From: Bacteroidia bacterium
GTDB taxonomy: Bacteria; Bacteroidota; Bacteroidia; J057
Length of the DNA: 64,000 nucleotides
Assembly (NCBI GenBank): GCA_033391075.1
Contig: JAWPMV010000003.1
Span: 1 to 64,000 of the forward strand
Direction of reading: 5' to 3'
The translations under genes and the position numbers were made by a program. Positions 1-8,407 of the stretch are shown here, piece after piece. Position 1 is the first letter of the stretch. Each line of letters opens with the position of its first letter. The notes under the pieces were generated by a model. It did not search any database. It had not been told where the DNA came from and was given only the letters and a program-made list of their open reading frames with translations.

Positions 1-34
1 CTTGAAAAAATTAGTTGAAAAGCTGTATCTTTTG
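1..34 (+). promoter_or_regulatory. Possible Bacteroidota-type promoter
   Basis: A TTG at 2-4 is followed after 21 bases by TATCTTTT at 26-33, close to the Bacteroidota -33 (TTTG) and -7 (TAnnTTTG) elements. Transcription would begin near 40, leaving about 50 bases before the ATG at 94. The window edge cuts the upstream context, so this is tentative. Confidence 0.3.
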
Positions 35-93
35 ACTCTAAGGCCTTCATGAGCCTTCATTTACTACTATTACTAAACTTAGCTCCTCCAGCG

Positions 94-1338
94 ATGCTAT
101 CACCTCCTCATTCCATAGCTGAGAAAACGGTTTTGATGCTTGGTTGCTTTGATACCAAAGCTGAAGATTTTGCCTATCTGAGGTCCTCTTTGATTGCCTT
201 CGGAACAAAGGTGATCTCCCTAAACACAGGAGTTAGAGGTAGTGGAGATTTTCCAGTAGAATTTGAGGCTGAAGCCGTAGCACAAAAAACGGACATGAGC
301 CTTGACGAATTAAAAGAAAGTTCCGATAGAAGCCTTGTCATAGAAAAAATGGGGAAAGGGGCTGCACATATCATAGCAAGCTTGTTGGCAGAAGGAAAAG
401 TTGATGGGGCAATTGGTATGGGCGGCGGCGGTGGAACCTATATCACCTTATTGGCTATGCAGGCCATCCCGATTGGAGTTCCTAAATTTTGCCTGAGTAC
501 CATCGCCTCCAAAGATCTTTCCCGTCAGGTCGGCAATAAAGATGTCGTTCTGATGCCTTCTATAGTAGATATAGCTGGATTAAATTCAATCAGTCGATTG
601 CTGATCAAACAAGCCGCAGGAGCTATCTGTGGAATGCTTCAAGCCGGTGCAGCTGCCCCACAAAAAAATATAAAAGGCAGCATAGCCATCAGCATGTTTG
701 GCAATACTACCGCTTGTGTCGAAAAATGTACGGACCTTTTAAAAGCAGAGGGCTATGAAGTCCTGGCTTTCCATGCTGTCGGTGTAGGTGGAAAGACCAT
801 GGAATCTCTCATTTCTGATGGCTTTTTTGATGCTGTATTAGATATCACAACTACCGAACTGGCGGACGAACTCTGCGATGGGATTTGCAGCGCAGGACCG
901 GATCGACTGACAGCAGCCTCGAAAATGGGAATCCCTCAAGTGGTTGTCCCTGGCTGTCTGGACATGGTCAATTATGGGCACCTGGATACAGTCCCCGAAC
1001 GCTTCAAATCCCGCCAACTATTTAGTTGGGCACCTGATGTGACCCTCATGCGAACCAATGAAGAAGAAAACAGAATTCTGGCCAGTACTATGGCAGAAAA
1101 ACTGAATGCTTCTCAGGGAGAAGTTGCGGTATTATTACCCAAAAAGGGAATCTCTAAAGTGAGTAGTGAAGGAGGAGTATTCTATAAGCCAGCCGTCGAT
1201 CAATTGCTCTTTGACAGCCTGAAAGATCAGCTTCTGCCTCATATCCCCGTAGAGGAAATGGACACCCACATCAATGATGAAGCTTTTGCCACAAAAGCTG
1301 TCCACACTATATTAAATATGCTTAATCACTCAAAATAA
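94..1338 (+). CDS. Tm-1-like ATP-binding protein (UPF0261 family)
   Basis: A 414-residue protein of the UPF0261/Tm-1-like ATP-binding family, which in plants forms the N-terminal half of the tomato antiviral protein Tm-1. Family hallmarks visible are GCFDTKAEDF near the N-terminus, a glycine-rich IGMGGGGGTY segment, a DITTTELADEL-SAGPDRL block and VVPGCLDMVNYG. An upstream in-frame ATG at 49 adds 15 residues (a Leu run, then LAPPA) not typical of the family, so I prefer the ATG at 94, which puts the conserved KTVLMLG strand close to the N-terminus. It is followed after 8 bases by the TIM-barrel partner, so the two are almost surely co-transcribed. The bacterial role is not established; an enzymatic role for the pair is inference. 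Confidence 0.85.
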   Translation: MLSPPHSIAEKTVLMLGCFDTKAEDFAYLRSSLIAFGTKVISLNTGVRGSGDFPVEFEAEAVAQKTDMSLDELKESSDRSLVIEKMGKGAAHIIASLLAEGKVDGAIGMGGGGGTYITLLAMQAIPIGVPKFCLSTIASKDLSRQVGNKDVVLMPSIVDIAGLNSISRLLIKQAAGAICGMLQAGAAAPQKNIKGSIAISMFGNTTACVEKCTDLLKAEGYEVLAFHAVGVGGKTMESLISDGFFDAVLDITTTELADELCDGICSAGPDRLTAASKMGIPQVVVPGCLDMVNYGHLDTVPERFKSRQLFSWAPDVTLMRTNEEENRILASTMAEKLNASQGEVAVLLPKKGISKVSSEGGVFYKPAVDQLLFDSLKDQLLPHIPVEEMDTHINDEAFATKAVHTILNMLNHSK

Positions 1339-1346
1339 TTTCTCAT

Positions 1347-2210
1347 ATGCCAAATCCCTGGACAGGAATAGGAAATCCTTATACCAAGCAAGAAGTAAGA
1401 GATCGTTTGCAGGCCACCCTGGATAAAAACAAAGCCATCATTGGTGCAGGAGCAGGTACCGGTATCAGTGCTAAATTCATCGAAAAAGGCGGAGCGGACC
1501 TGATTATCATTTACAATTCAGGACGTTTTCGTATGTCGGGACATGGTTCGACCGCAGGTATGATGGCCTATGGTGATGCCAATGCCGTGGCTATGGAAAT
1601 CGGGGAGTTTGAAGTCTTGCCAGTAGTAGAAGAAGTTCCCGTTATATGCGGAGTACATGGAAGCGATCCTCGCAGGAGGATGTGGCACTTTCTGCTACAA
1701 GTCAAAGACATGGGATTTTCGGGTGTCAATAATTTCCCTACTCACTCTATCGTTGATGGCCACTTTAGAAATGTCCTGGAAGAAACCGGTATGAGTTTTC
1801 AAAAGGAAGTTGAAATGATTCGTCTGGCTAGCAAAATGGACCTATTCTCTATCGTATATGTAGCCAAACCAGAAGAGGCGGTTCAAATGGCTGATGCAGG
1901 TGCGGATGCCATCATTGCTCATGTTGGTACAACCGTCGGAGGCTCGATAGGAGTGGTCGGTGCAAGCTGCACCATGGATGATGCGATTGAACGAACACAG
2001 ACCATCATAGATGCGGTAAAGAAAGCCAATCACGATACTTTCTTTTTGGCGCATGGAGGTCCGATCAATACCCCCGAAGATGTACGTATCATTTTAGATA
2101 AGACCGATGCACATGGATTTGTCGGAGCCTCCTCTCTTGAAAGAATGGGCGTAGAACAATCCCTGCTTAAGCTGACCCAAGAATTTAAATCCCTGACTCT
2201 TTCTAAATAA
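1347..2210 (+). CDS. PEP-hydrolase-family TIM-barrel protein
   Basis: A 287-residue TIM-barrel protein of the phosphoenolpyruvate-hydrolase-like family. Visible landmarks are IGAGAGTGISAKFIEKGGADLII (beta-1/alpha-1), NSGRFRMSGHGS, VCGVHGSDPRRRMW, GVNNFPTHSIVDG, and C-terminal FFLAHGGPINTPED and GFVGASSLER, typical of late barrel strands that bind phosphate. In plant Tm-1 a domain of this type is fused C-terminal to the ATP-binding domain; here the two are separate genes 8 bases apart, in the same order. The cupin gene follows after 7 bases. The family name comes from annotation practice; the true substrate is unknown. Confidence 0.85.
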   Translation: MPNPWTGIGNPYTKQEVRDRLQATLDKNKAIIGAGAGTGISAKFIEKGGADLIIIYNSGRFRMSGHGSTAGMMAYGDANAVAMEIGEFEVLPVVEEVPVICGVHGSDPRRRMWHFLLQVKDMGFSGVNNFPTHSIVDGHFRNVLEETGMSFQKEVEMIRLASKMDLFSIVYVAKPEEAVQMADAGADAIIAHVGTTVGGSIGVVGASCTMDDAIERTQTIIDAVKKANHDTFFLAHGGPINTPEDVRIILDKTDAHGFVGASSLERMGVEQSLLKLTQEFKSLTLSK

Positions 2211-2217
2211 GTTAGAC

Positions 2218-2625
2218 ATGGAGAAATACTGGAAATTTGTCAAAGAACAGGATATCCTCAAAGAGAAGGCCTTTGGCAGGGAAAATCATTGGCACTATCA
2301 TGCTGAGATCAGCAAAGCAGCCAATACCTATCTGGTAAAAGTAATTGTCCCGCAAGGAGGAGGTCATGACTTTCATAGACATCCGGAAATGAATGAGATT
2401 TTATACATCCTCAAGGGAAGTGCCGAACAATGGGTTGAGGACGAGAAACAGATACTGGGTCCCGGCGATTCTGTTTATATAGATCCAAATGTCGTGCATG
2501 CCACGATAAATGCAGGAGAAGGAGAACTGGAATTTCTTGCCATCCTCGCTCCGGCAGAGGGATGGGAGGCAGGTACCATTGATGAATCCGAGAATTTGCC
2601 TTATACTGAATACAGAAAGGCTTGA
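2218..2625 (+). CDS. Small cupin-domain protein
   Basis: A 135-residue single-domain cupin. The first cupin motif is clear: GGGHDFHRHPEMNEILYILKG contributes His, His and Glu metal ligands, and the second, GPGDSVYIDPNVVHATIN, contributes the last His. Single cupins of this size bind a divalent metal and act as isomerases, dioxygenases or small-molecule sensors. It begins 7 bases after the TIM-barrel gene and closes the compact three-gene unit. Its position suggests it acts on, or senses, the same metabolite as the Tm-1-like pair, but the sequence does not identify the substrate. Confidence 0.85.
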   Translation: MEKYWKFVKEQDILKEKAFGRENHWHYHAEISKAANTYLVKVIVPQGGGHDFHRHPEMNEILYILKGSAEQWVEDEKQILGPGDSVYIDPNVVHATINAGEGELEFLAILAPAEGWEAGTIDESENLPYTEYRKA

Positions 2626-2765
2626 TTTATACCTAATGAAGAGAACATAGAAATCAAAAATCAAGAATTGCAATAGCCTGGATGCAGCAAGCTCCCCGTT
2701 CCATTTGCCAATTCCTTTATTCTTTTTCTCTTCTACCCTACTTACTACTACTTAATCCCAAACAC

Positions 2766-5700
2766 ATGAAAAATCATGTAGCCCAATTGGGAGGCATATT
2801 GCTACTACTGTTCATTTGCATTGCCTGCCGTACGGAAAAAAAGAACCTTCCAGAACTGACTTATGCCGGAGAAGAACCTCGGGTTCAGCTTCCCCTCAGT
2901 CCAGAAGAATCCAAAGAACATATCCAGCTTCCGGATGGTTTCGAAGCTTTTCTATATGCTTCAGAACCGGAGATTATCAATCCTATTGCTTTTGCCTGGG
3001 ATGAAAGAGGCAGATTATGGGTCGTTCAATCTCAGGACTATCCCCATGGACTTGCCAATGATGTAGGGGGAGACAGAATTACCATTTGTGAGGATACGGA
3101 TGGAGATGGTAAAGCGGATAGCTTTACTGATTTTGCTACAGAGCAAAGTCTGAGTACCGGAATTGTCATAGTAAAAGGAGGAGCAATAGTAGCCCAGGCA
3201 CCGGAGATGGTCTTTCTGGAAGATACCGATGGAGACGACAAAATGGATAAAAGAACGGTATTATTCGATGGTTTTGGAACCTGGGATACACATGCAGGTC
3301 CTGCTAACCTCAAATATGGAACCGACAATCAGATTTGGGGCAGCGTAGGCTATTCTGGTTTTGAAAATACTTTCGAAGGAAAAAACGTCAGCTTTACCCG
3401 AGGTGTATATCGATTCTCCCAGGACGGAAAATCCTTTGAACCCATCGGCCAGTTCAACAATAATACCTGGGGTCTGGGTATCACCCAGGACTTCCAAATT
3501 TTTGGCTCAACCGCCAATAACAATCACGCTTGTTATATCGGCATTCCTTTGCGCTACTATGAGCATTTGCCCAAACGCCCAAGCTGGGCCCTGAATGCTG
3601 ATTTTATCCAGGGTCATTATGAGATTTCTTCTCCCGATCCTATCCCGCTTCAACAAGTCGATGTACGAGGAGGATATACGGCAGCAGCGGGAGCCAATTT
3701 TTATACAGCCGCAAACTACCCTGCCGAATACCAAAACCAAATGTATGTCAATGAACCTACAGGACATTTGGTACATCTCGCAAAGATCGTCCCCGAGGGA
3801 GCAGGATTTAAAGAAATTGATGGAGGAAATATTTTCGCCAGTACGGATGCCTGGACAGCTCCAGTCTATACGGAAACAGGCCCCGACGGCAATCTATGGG
3901 TAGCTGATTGGTACAATCCCGTTATCCAGCACAATCCCGATAAACGAGGCATGGAAAATCAGATATGGAATGCGGATAAAGGAGAGGGAAATGCTCACCT
4001 GAATCCTCTCAGGGACAAAGGCCATGGCAGAATCTATATCATTAAACATAAAAATGGAGATCCTTCAGAAATTAAAAAGCTCGATCCAGCAGACAGCAAA
4101 GGATTATTGGCTGGACTGGAAAGTGATAATATGTTCTGGCGAATAACTGCCCAACGCCTTATCGTTGAAAATGAACATACAGACCTTATTCCCGACCTAT
4201 TGGCTTTGGCAGGAGAGGATGAAAGCGGACTCAATGCTCCTGCCATTCATGCCCTTTGGAGTCTTCATGCTTTGGGTGCATTAGATGGATCAAATGAGGA
4301 TGCCAATAGTCTTTTGGAGAAGACCCTTGCCTATGCTTCCAGTGGAGTAAAAAGGTCTGCCTTGTCCCTATTACCCGCTGACGCAAAAGGAAGTGAACTT
4401 CTGCTTCAATCAGGATTACTGGAAAGTGATGATCCACAATTGAAACTCGCTGCTATACTCAAGGCAAGCGAATTGCCAGAAACAGATCAGCTATTTCAAA
4501 TCATGGAAAAGTTATCTCAGGAAGAAAGCAATTTTTCTGATCCCTGGTTGAAAGCTGCCATCAAAATCTATTTCCGCGAGCAGAATTATGAAGACATTAG
4601 AGAAGAAGAAGTTGCCATGCTGATTCCAGCATCCGATGAAGGAGGAAGTCACTGGCAATACACAGAAAGTGAACCAAAGGAGAATTGGAACAGCCTGGAC
4701 TTTGATGATTCAAACTGGAAATCCGGCGAAGGAGTATTTGGCACTGCGGATCGGGGCCCTGCTATAAAAACAAGCTGGTCCTCAGATGATATTTGGATGC
4801 GAAAAACTATCCAGTTGGAAGGCGAAATATCAGATCCAGTCCTTAAAATCTGGCACGATGACAATTATGAAGTCTATGTAAATGGAAAGCTTTTGTTTGC
4901 CGAAAAAGGAGCTACGGGCACCTACAAATTCATTCGACTAGACCCGGAACTGGGAAGTTTCTTCAAAAAAGGGGAGAATGTGCTGGCGGTTTATTGTCAC
5001 AATGGAGGAGGGCTTCAATTCATTGACACGGGGATCGGAAAGGTCGCGGAATTTAGAGCCGACAAAAGCATCGACTTACATACGGTTTCTCAAAAAATGG
5101 CTTATGACAAAACCGTGCTGCATGCAATGGCTGGAGAGAATCTGGAAATCAGGCTAAACAATAAAGATGAAATGCCCCATAATCTGGTCCTCATTGAAGA
5201 AGGCAAACTGGAGGACTTCGGGAAACTGGTCGACAAGTTTCTGCAAAGCCCGGATGCTGCAGAAAGTGAATATGTACCCCAATCGCGCTATGTGATTGCC
5301 GCTACGGAAATGCTGGATCCGGAAGAAGTGGGAGTGATTCGGATTAAAGTACCGGATAAACCCGGAGATTATCCCTTCCTATGTACCTTCCCCGGACACT
5401 GGAGATTGATGCAGGGTATCCTAAAGGTTAGTCCAAAAGGCACCTATATTTCAGATAATAAATCTGCCCCGGAAATTGCCCTTATGGGAGGAGGAGGCTC
5501 CCATAATTTTGAAAAATTCTTCGGAGTGGCTGATGGAAAAATCATGAGCCAAGAAGGAAAAAACACGGTAAACTATACAGAGAGTCCTGCCTTTTTACGC
5601 AGCCTTCTTCCATCAGCTGACATCCTCTGCATTTCCAATAATAAAGCTTATGATGCCGAGACGAAGCAAGCCATTATCTCACATGTAAATAACGGTAAAT

Positions 5701-6107
5701 CCATGATGATCTACCATCCAAGCACCTGGTACAATTGGGAAGACTGGCCCGAATACAATCAGCAATTGGTGGGCGGAGGTTCTCGCTCGCATGAAAAGTT
5801 GCAGGAATTTGAAGTGAAGGTTGTCAAGCCCAATCATCCCATTATGAAAGGGGTTCTTGCCAGCTTCCGGATTGTAGATGAATTGTACCGCTGGGAAAAA
5901 GACCCCAATGGAACAGATATAGAGGTACTGGCCATAGGGAAAGGTCTCGAATCTGGAGAAGAATATCCGGTCGTATGGATCGTCAAACATCCTAAGGCCA
6001 AAATTGTAGGAAATACCCTGGGGCATGATGAGAGGGCTCACGATCTTCCGCCCTACCAGACGATTTTAAACAATAGTTTAAATTGGGTAAAACGAAAATC
6101 TTTGTAA
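2766..6107 (+). CDS. Multidomain lipoprotein: PVC-type dehydrogenase, HEAT, azurin, ThuA
   Basis: A 1113-residue exported lipoprotein. An upstream in-frame ATG at 2682 gives a poor leader, while the ATG at 2766 gives a classical signal peptide with lipobox ICIAC (Cys21). In order: a PVC-type membrane-bound dehydrogenase propeller (about 52-427) with two DTDGDxKxD calcium-loop motifs; a HEAT-like helical region (about 447-592); a galactose-binding-like beta domain (about 617-762); an azurin/plastocyanin domain (about 772-889) with copper ligands His805, Cys873, His878 and Met882 in CTFPGHWRLM; and a ThuA-like C-terminus (about 902-1113). There is no CxxCH haem motif, so copper may take electrons where relatives use cytochrome c. 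It starts 140 bases after the cupin gene and may share its transcript. Likely a periplasmic sugar or sugar-acid oxidoreductase; substrate unknown. Confidence 0.8.
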   Translation: MKNHVAQLGGILLLLFICIACRTEKKNLPELTYAGEEPRVQLPLSPEESKEHIQLPDGFEAFLYASEPEIINPIAFAWDERGRLWVVQSQDYPHGLANDVGGDRITICEDTDGDGKADSFTDFATEQSLSTGIVIVKGGAIVAQAPEMVFLEDTDGDDKMDKRTVLFDGFGTWDTHAGPANLKYGTDNQIWGSVGYSGFENTFEGKNVSFTRGVYRFSQDGKSFEPIGQFNNNTWGLGITQDFQIFGSTANNNHACYIGIPLRYYEHLPKRPSWALNADFIQGHYEISSPDPIPLQQVDVRGGYTAAAGANFYTAANYPAEYQNQMYVNEPTGHLVHLAKIVPEGAGFKEIDGGNIFASTDAWTAPVYTETGPDGNLWVADWYNPVIQHNPDKRGMENQIWNADKGEGNAHLNPLRDKGHGRIYIIKHKNGDPSEIKKLDPADSKGLLAGLESDNMFWRITAQRLIVENEHTDLIPDLLALAGEDESGLNAPAIHALWSLHALGALDGSNEDANSLLEKTLAYASSGVKRSALSLLPADAKGSELLLQSGLLESDDPQLKLAAILKASELPETDQLFQIMEKLSQEESNFSDPWLKAAIKIYFREQNYEDIREEEVAMLIPASDEGGSHWQYTESEPKENWNSLDFDDSNWKSGEGVFGTADRGPAIKTSWSSDDIWMRKTIQLEGEISDPVLKIWHDDNYEVYVNGKLLFAEKGATGTYKFIRLDPELGSFFKKGENVLAVYCHNGGGLQFIDTGIGKVAEFRADKSIDLHTVSQKMAYDKTVLHAMAGENLEIRLNNKDEMPHNLVLIEEGKLEDFGKLVDKFLQSPDAAESEYVPQSRYVIAATEMLDPEEVGVIRIKVPDKPGDYPFLCTFPGHWRLMQGILKVSPKGTYISDNKSAPEIALMGGGGSHNFEKFFGVADGKIMSQEGKNTVNYTESPAFLRSLLPSADILCISNNKAYDAETKQAIISHVNNGKSMMIYHPSTWYNWEDWPEYNQQLVGGGSRSHEKLQEFEVKVVKPNHPIMKGVLASFRIVDELYRWEKDPNGTDIEVLAIGKGLESGEEYPVVWIVKHPKAKIVGNTLGHDERAHDLPPYQTILNNSLNWVKRKSL

Positions 6108-6156
6108 TAAAATGGAAGCCTGAAGGGGAATTCATCTAGGCCTCATGCTGACCAAC

Positions 6157-7068
6157 TCAAAAGTATAGCCAATGCCCCTTTAGTCTTCCTAAGCCGTCAA
6201 TCTCTAAAGCAGGAGCAGGAATCTTAATGAAATTCAGCGCTTGAAATACGCCTTTCAGGAACCTGGATTTGGTTGGGATTCCTGTCCAATCTATATCGGG
6301 CGAAAGCAAAAATTGCCGATACCTTCTACTCTGGGGCAGCTCAACTCCTCCCCAGTATCTGCGGTTTTCAAATTCCCCAAACATCCCATTGGCACTGTAT
6401 CCAACGGCTATACTTAGCCAATCGGGAAGCTTGTCCTTCAAAACAAAATTATTGAGTCGGGTACTCAACCAATAGCTATGTCCATTGTAATCTAGGAACA
6501 AACTTTCCAGGGCATCGTCTCCCAGATATCCATTTGCCTGTTTTGCATAGATAGATCTGGAAAAGCTGAATTTATATTGAAATAGTTGTTTGTCGAATAA
6601 TAATTCCTGCCCGATGACTAAAAAGGAACCTGCTGTATTGGCTGCCATATCACTCCAGGAAAATCCCCATCCTTCATACAGGCCATCAAAAATCTCAATG
6701 GGCGTTTGCAAAATGATTCCAGCAGTTCCTCCAAATAGTAGAGCCTTGTTCTTACTCAGACCCGCACTTCTCAGCCATTTATAACTCAGATAACTCTCCA
6801 AATACGCGCCATAGGCATGGCCCATTTTATCCATCTGCAGATAGCCTTTACTATCATCGAAGAAATGGAAAGGAACTCTCTCCTTATCATTATACCAAAT
6901 GAATTGAAGGTAGGCCATGCTACCCAAATAGAGTGCAGATTCGGTGATGATGGCCGTGCGGAGTTTGGCTTTATTGATTCCACTACTTGCTGTTTTCAGG
7001 CTGTCTTGACCCAAAACCTGCATGCCTACCAGGAGACAGATGCAGCATAGGCCTATTATTTTTCTCAT
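6157..7068 (-). CDS. DUF2279 (YfiM-like) exported protein
   Basis: A 303-residue protein with a signal peptide (cleavage expected after VLG-Q). The central part carries the DUF2279 pattern: MDKMGHAYGAYLESYLSYKW, then GLSKNKALLFGGTAGIILQTPIEIFDG and EGWGFSWSDMAANTAGS. The rest is rich in aromatic residues (for example YNGHSYWLSTRLNNF) and could form beta-hairpins at the envelope. Function is unknown for the family. It converges on the dehydrogenase gene (49-base gap) and diverges from the small membrane-protein gene at 7205, sharing a dyad-containing intergenic region. Confidence 0.75.
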   Translation of the reverse strand: MRKIIGLCCICLLVGMQVLGQDSLKTASSGINKAKLRTAIITESALYLGSMAYLQFIWYNDKERVPFHFFDDSKGYLQMDKMGHAYGAYLESYLSYKWLRSAGLSKNKALLFGGTAGIILQTPIEIFDGLYEGWGFSWSDMAANTAGSFLVIGQELLFDKQLFQYKFSFSRSIYAKQANGYLGDDALESLFLDYNGHSYWLSTRLNNFVLKDKLPDWLSIAVGYSANGMFGEFENRRYWGGVELPQSRRYRQFLLSPDIDWTGIPTKSRFLKGVFQALNFIKIPAPALEIDGLGRLKGHWLYF

Positions 7069-7082
7069 TTTAAGTCTTGATC

Positions 7083-7108
7083 ACTTAATTATAAGTACTA
7101 AATTAAGT
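7083..7108. promoter_or_regulatory. Dyad between divergent genes
   Basis: ACTTAATT (7083-7090) and AATTAAGT (7101-7108) form perfect 8-base arms around a 10-base spacer, 15 bases upstream of the minus-strand DUF2279 gene and about 100 bases upstream of the plus-strand gene at 7205. It could be an operator for either gene; AT-rich dyads also arise by chance. Confidence 0.3.
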
Positions 7109-7204
7109 CTCAGCCGAAGCAATTACTTAGGCAAAAAAATTACTCCCAAATGGATCAGAGTACTTCCGCTTAGCTTCAATTCCCCTGAGTCGCAAATTAT
7201 TCCC

Positions 7205-7474
7205 ATGTCAGATACTTCCCCAGGTCCCATATACAAACAGGATAACATCCGAATGGATTACCTTTCAGCCATTATCGGAATTTTCGGCCTGACCGTCTCC
7301 TTCATTCCCTACCTAAGTCCCGGGGGAATATTCTTGGGCTTATCTGCTATTTTTCTGGGCATAAAAGCCATGAGAAGCGGGCTGAAAAAGTTTTGGGCTG
7401 GGCTGGGAATCCTGACGGGAAGCCTGTCAATCATATCCCTGGTCCTGGTCGTATTTTTACTCATATTCTTCTGA
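7205..7474 (+). CDS. Small two-helix membrane protein
   Basis: An 89-residue protein with two hydrophobic segments: SAIIGIFGLTVSFIPYLSPGG, with a following GLSAIFLGIKA, and GLGILTGSLSIISLVLVVFLLIFF at the C-terminus. The layout resembles DUF4190-type small membrane proteins, but I cannot name the family with certainty. The ATG at 7205 is chosen because a longer frame reading back to 7022 would overlap the start of the divergent gene. Its stop TGA shares one base with the ATG of the downstream lipoprotein gene, so the two are probably translationally coupled. Confidence 0.6.
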   Translation: MSDTSPGPIYKQDNIRMDYLSAIIGIFGLTVSFIPYLSPGGIFLGLSAIFLGIKAMRSGLKKFWAGLGILTGSLSIISLVLVVFLLIFF

Positions 7475-8364
7475 TGTCTAACTATCTTCCAATCCTCTCT
7501 ATTTCCCTATACCTGATGGTGGCATGTGTTCCCAAACAGGAAGCGGTAAGCATCAATCCCTATAAAATAAAAAAAAATGAGGCTCCCTGGATCATTGCAC
7601 ATGGGGGTGCAAAAAAACTGTATCCCGGCAATAGCTTATTGGCGTTTCGCTCTTCAGCAACTTTAGGAGTAGATATGCTGGAAATGGATGTACGGATGAC
7701 GAAAGACGGAATCCTCCTTACCCATCACGACCATAACATCGATCGAATGAGCAATGGGAAAGGAGATCTCATTGATTATACCTATAAAGAATTACTGACC
7801 TTCAACTTTGGCTACAATTTTCAGGATGAAAAAGGGAATTATCCCTACAGAAATGACAGCATTCCTCCCTGCAAACTATCTGAGGTTTTTGAAGCATTTT
7901 CTCATATGCCCTTAATGGTTGAATTGAAGGACCGGGGAGAAAATGGAAAAAAAGCTGCTCATATCCTGAAAGACATGATTTCCAAATACAAACTTCAGGA
8001 TAAGATTGTGGTAGTGGCTTTCGATGAAAACATATTAAGTTATTTCCAGGAAATAACGGCTGGCAACATCCAGATCGGCACCTCTCAGGAACAAACCAAA
8101 GATTTCGTAATAACGGCCCTCTCTGCCATGGAATTTCTGTATCGCCCAAAAGCGACTGTAGTAGCAATCCCCAGCCAAAATTCGGGCATCAATTTGGCTT
8201 CAAGACGCCTCATCAATTCTGCTCATCGACGCAACATGGCCGTTCACTACTGGACCATCGATGATCCGGCAGAAATGAAGAAGCTTATATCTCTGGGGGC
8301 AGATGGATTGATTACGGACAGACCTGATCTAATGAAAAAAGTCTTAGCCGAAATGGGATATTAA
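7474..8364 (+). CDS. Glycerophosphodiester phosphodiesterase lipoprotein
   Basis: A 296-residue GDPD-family enzyme that would cleave glycerophosphodiesters to glycerol-3-phosphate and an alcohol. The lipobox MVAC near residue 18 makes it a lipoprotein facing the periplasm. Recognisable GDPD blocks are AHGG near the N-terminus, LEMDVRMTKDG, HHDHNIDR, MVELKD, and C-terminal HYWTIDDPAEMKKLISLGADGLITDRPD. Two deviations: the usual HRG reads HGG, and the usual PENT reads PGNS; the acidic metal ligands in LEMDV and VELK remain. The start overlaps the previous stop by one base (TGATG). Activity is probable; the altered phosphate-binding Arg makes the substrate uncertain. Confidence 0.85.
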   Translation: MSNYLPILSISLYLMVACVPKQEAVSINPYKIKKNEAPWIIAHGGAKKLYPGNSLLAFRSSATLGVDMLEMDVRMTKDGILLTHHDHNIDRMSNGKGDLIDYTYKELLTFNFGYNFQDEKGNYPYRNDSIPPCKLSEVFEAFSHMPLMVELKDRGENGKKAAHILKDMISKYKLQDKIVVVAFDENILSYFQEITAGNIQIGTSQEQTKDFVITALSAMEFLYRPKATVVAIPSQNSGINLASRRLINSAHRRNMAVHYWTIDDPAEMKKLISLGADGLITDRPDLMKKVLAEMGY

Positions 8365-8407
8365 ACCTAGGTTTCTTTTATTTCTTCTACTATAGCTTTC
8401 CAGACCT

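Noticed and set aside
49-93. Upstream in-frame ATG of the Tm-1-like gene giving a Leu-rich leader
   Set aside because: The extra 15 residues are not typical of the family and sit next to the probable promoter; the ATG at 94 fits better.
2682-2765. Longer N-terminus for the five-domain dehydrogenase
   Set aside because: It lacks signal-peptide character at its start, while the ATG at 2766 begins a classical lipoprotein signal.
7022-7204. N-terminal extension of the small membrane protein
   Set aside because: It overlaps the start of the divergent DUF2279 gene and shows no domain.
8363-8374. AAACCTAGGTTT palindrome after the GDPD gene
   Set aside because: Only 12 bases with no loop or strong T-run in a 43-base gap; not distinguishable from chance.
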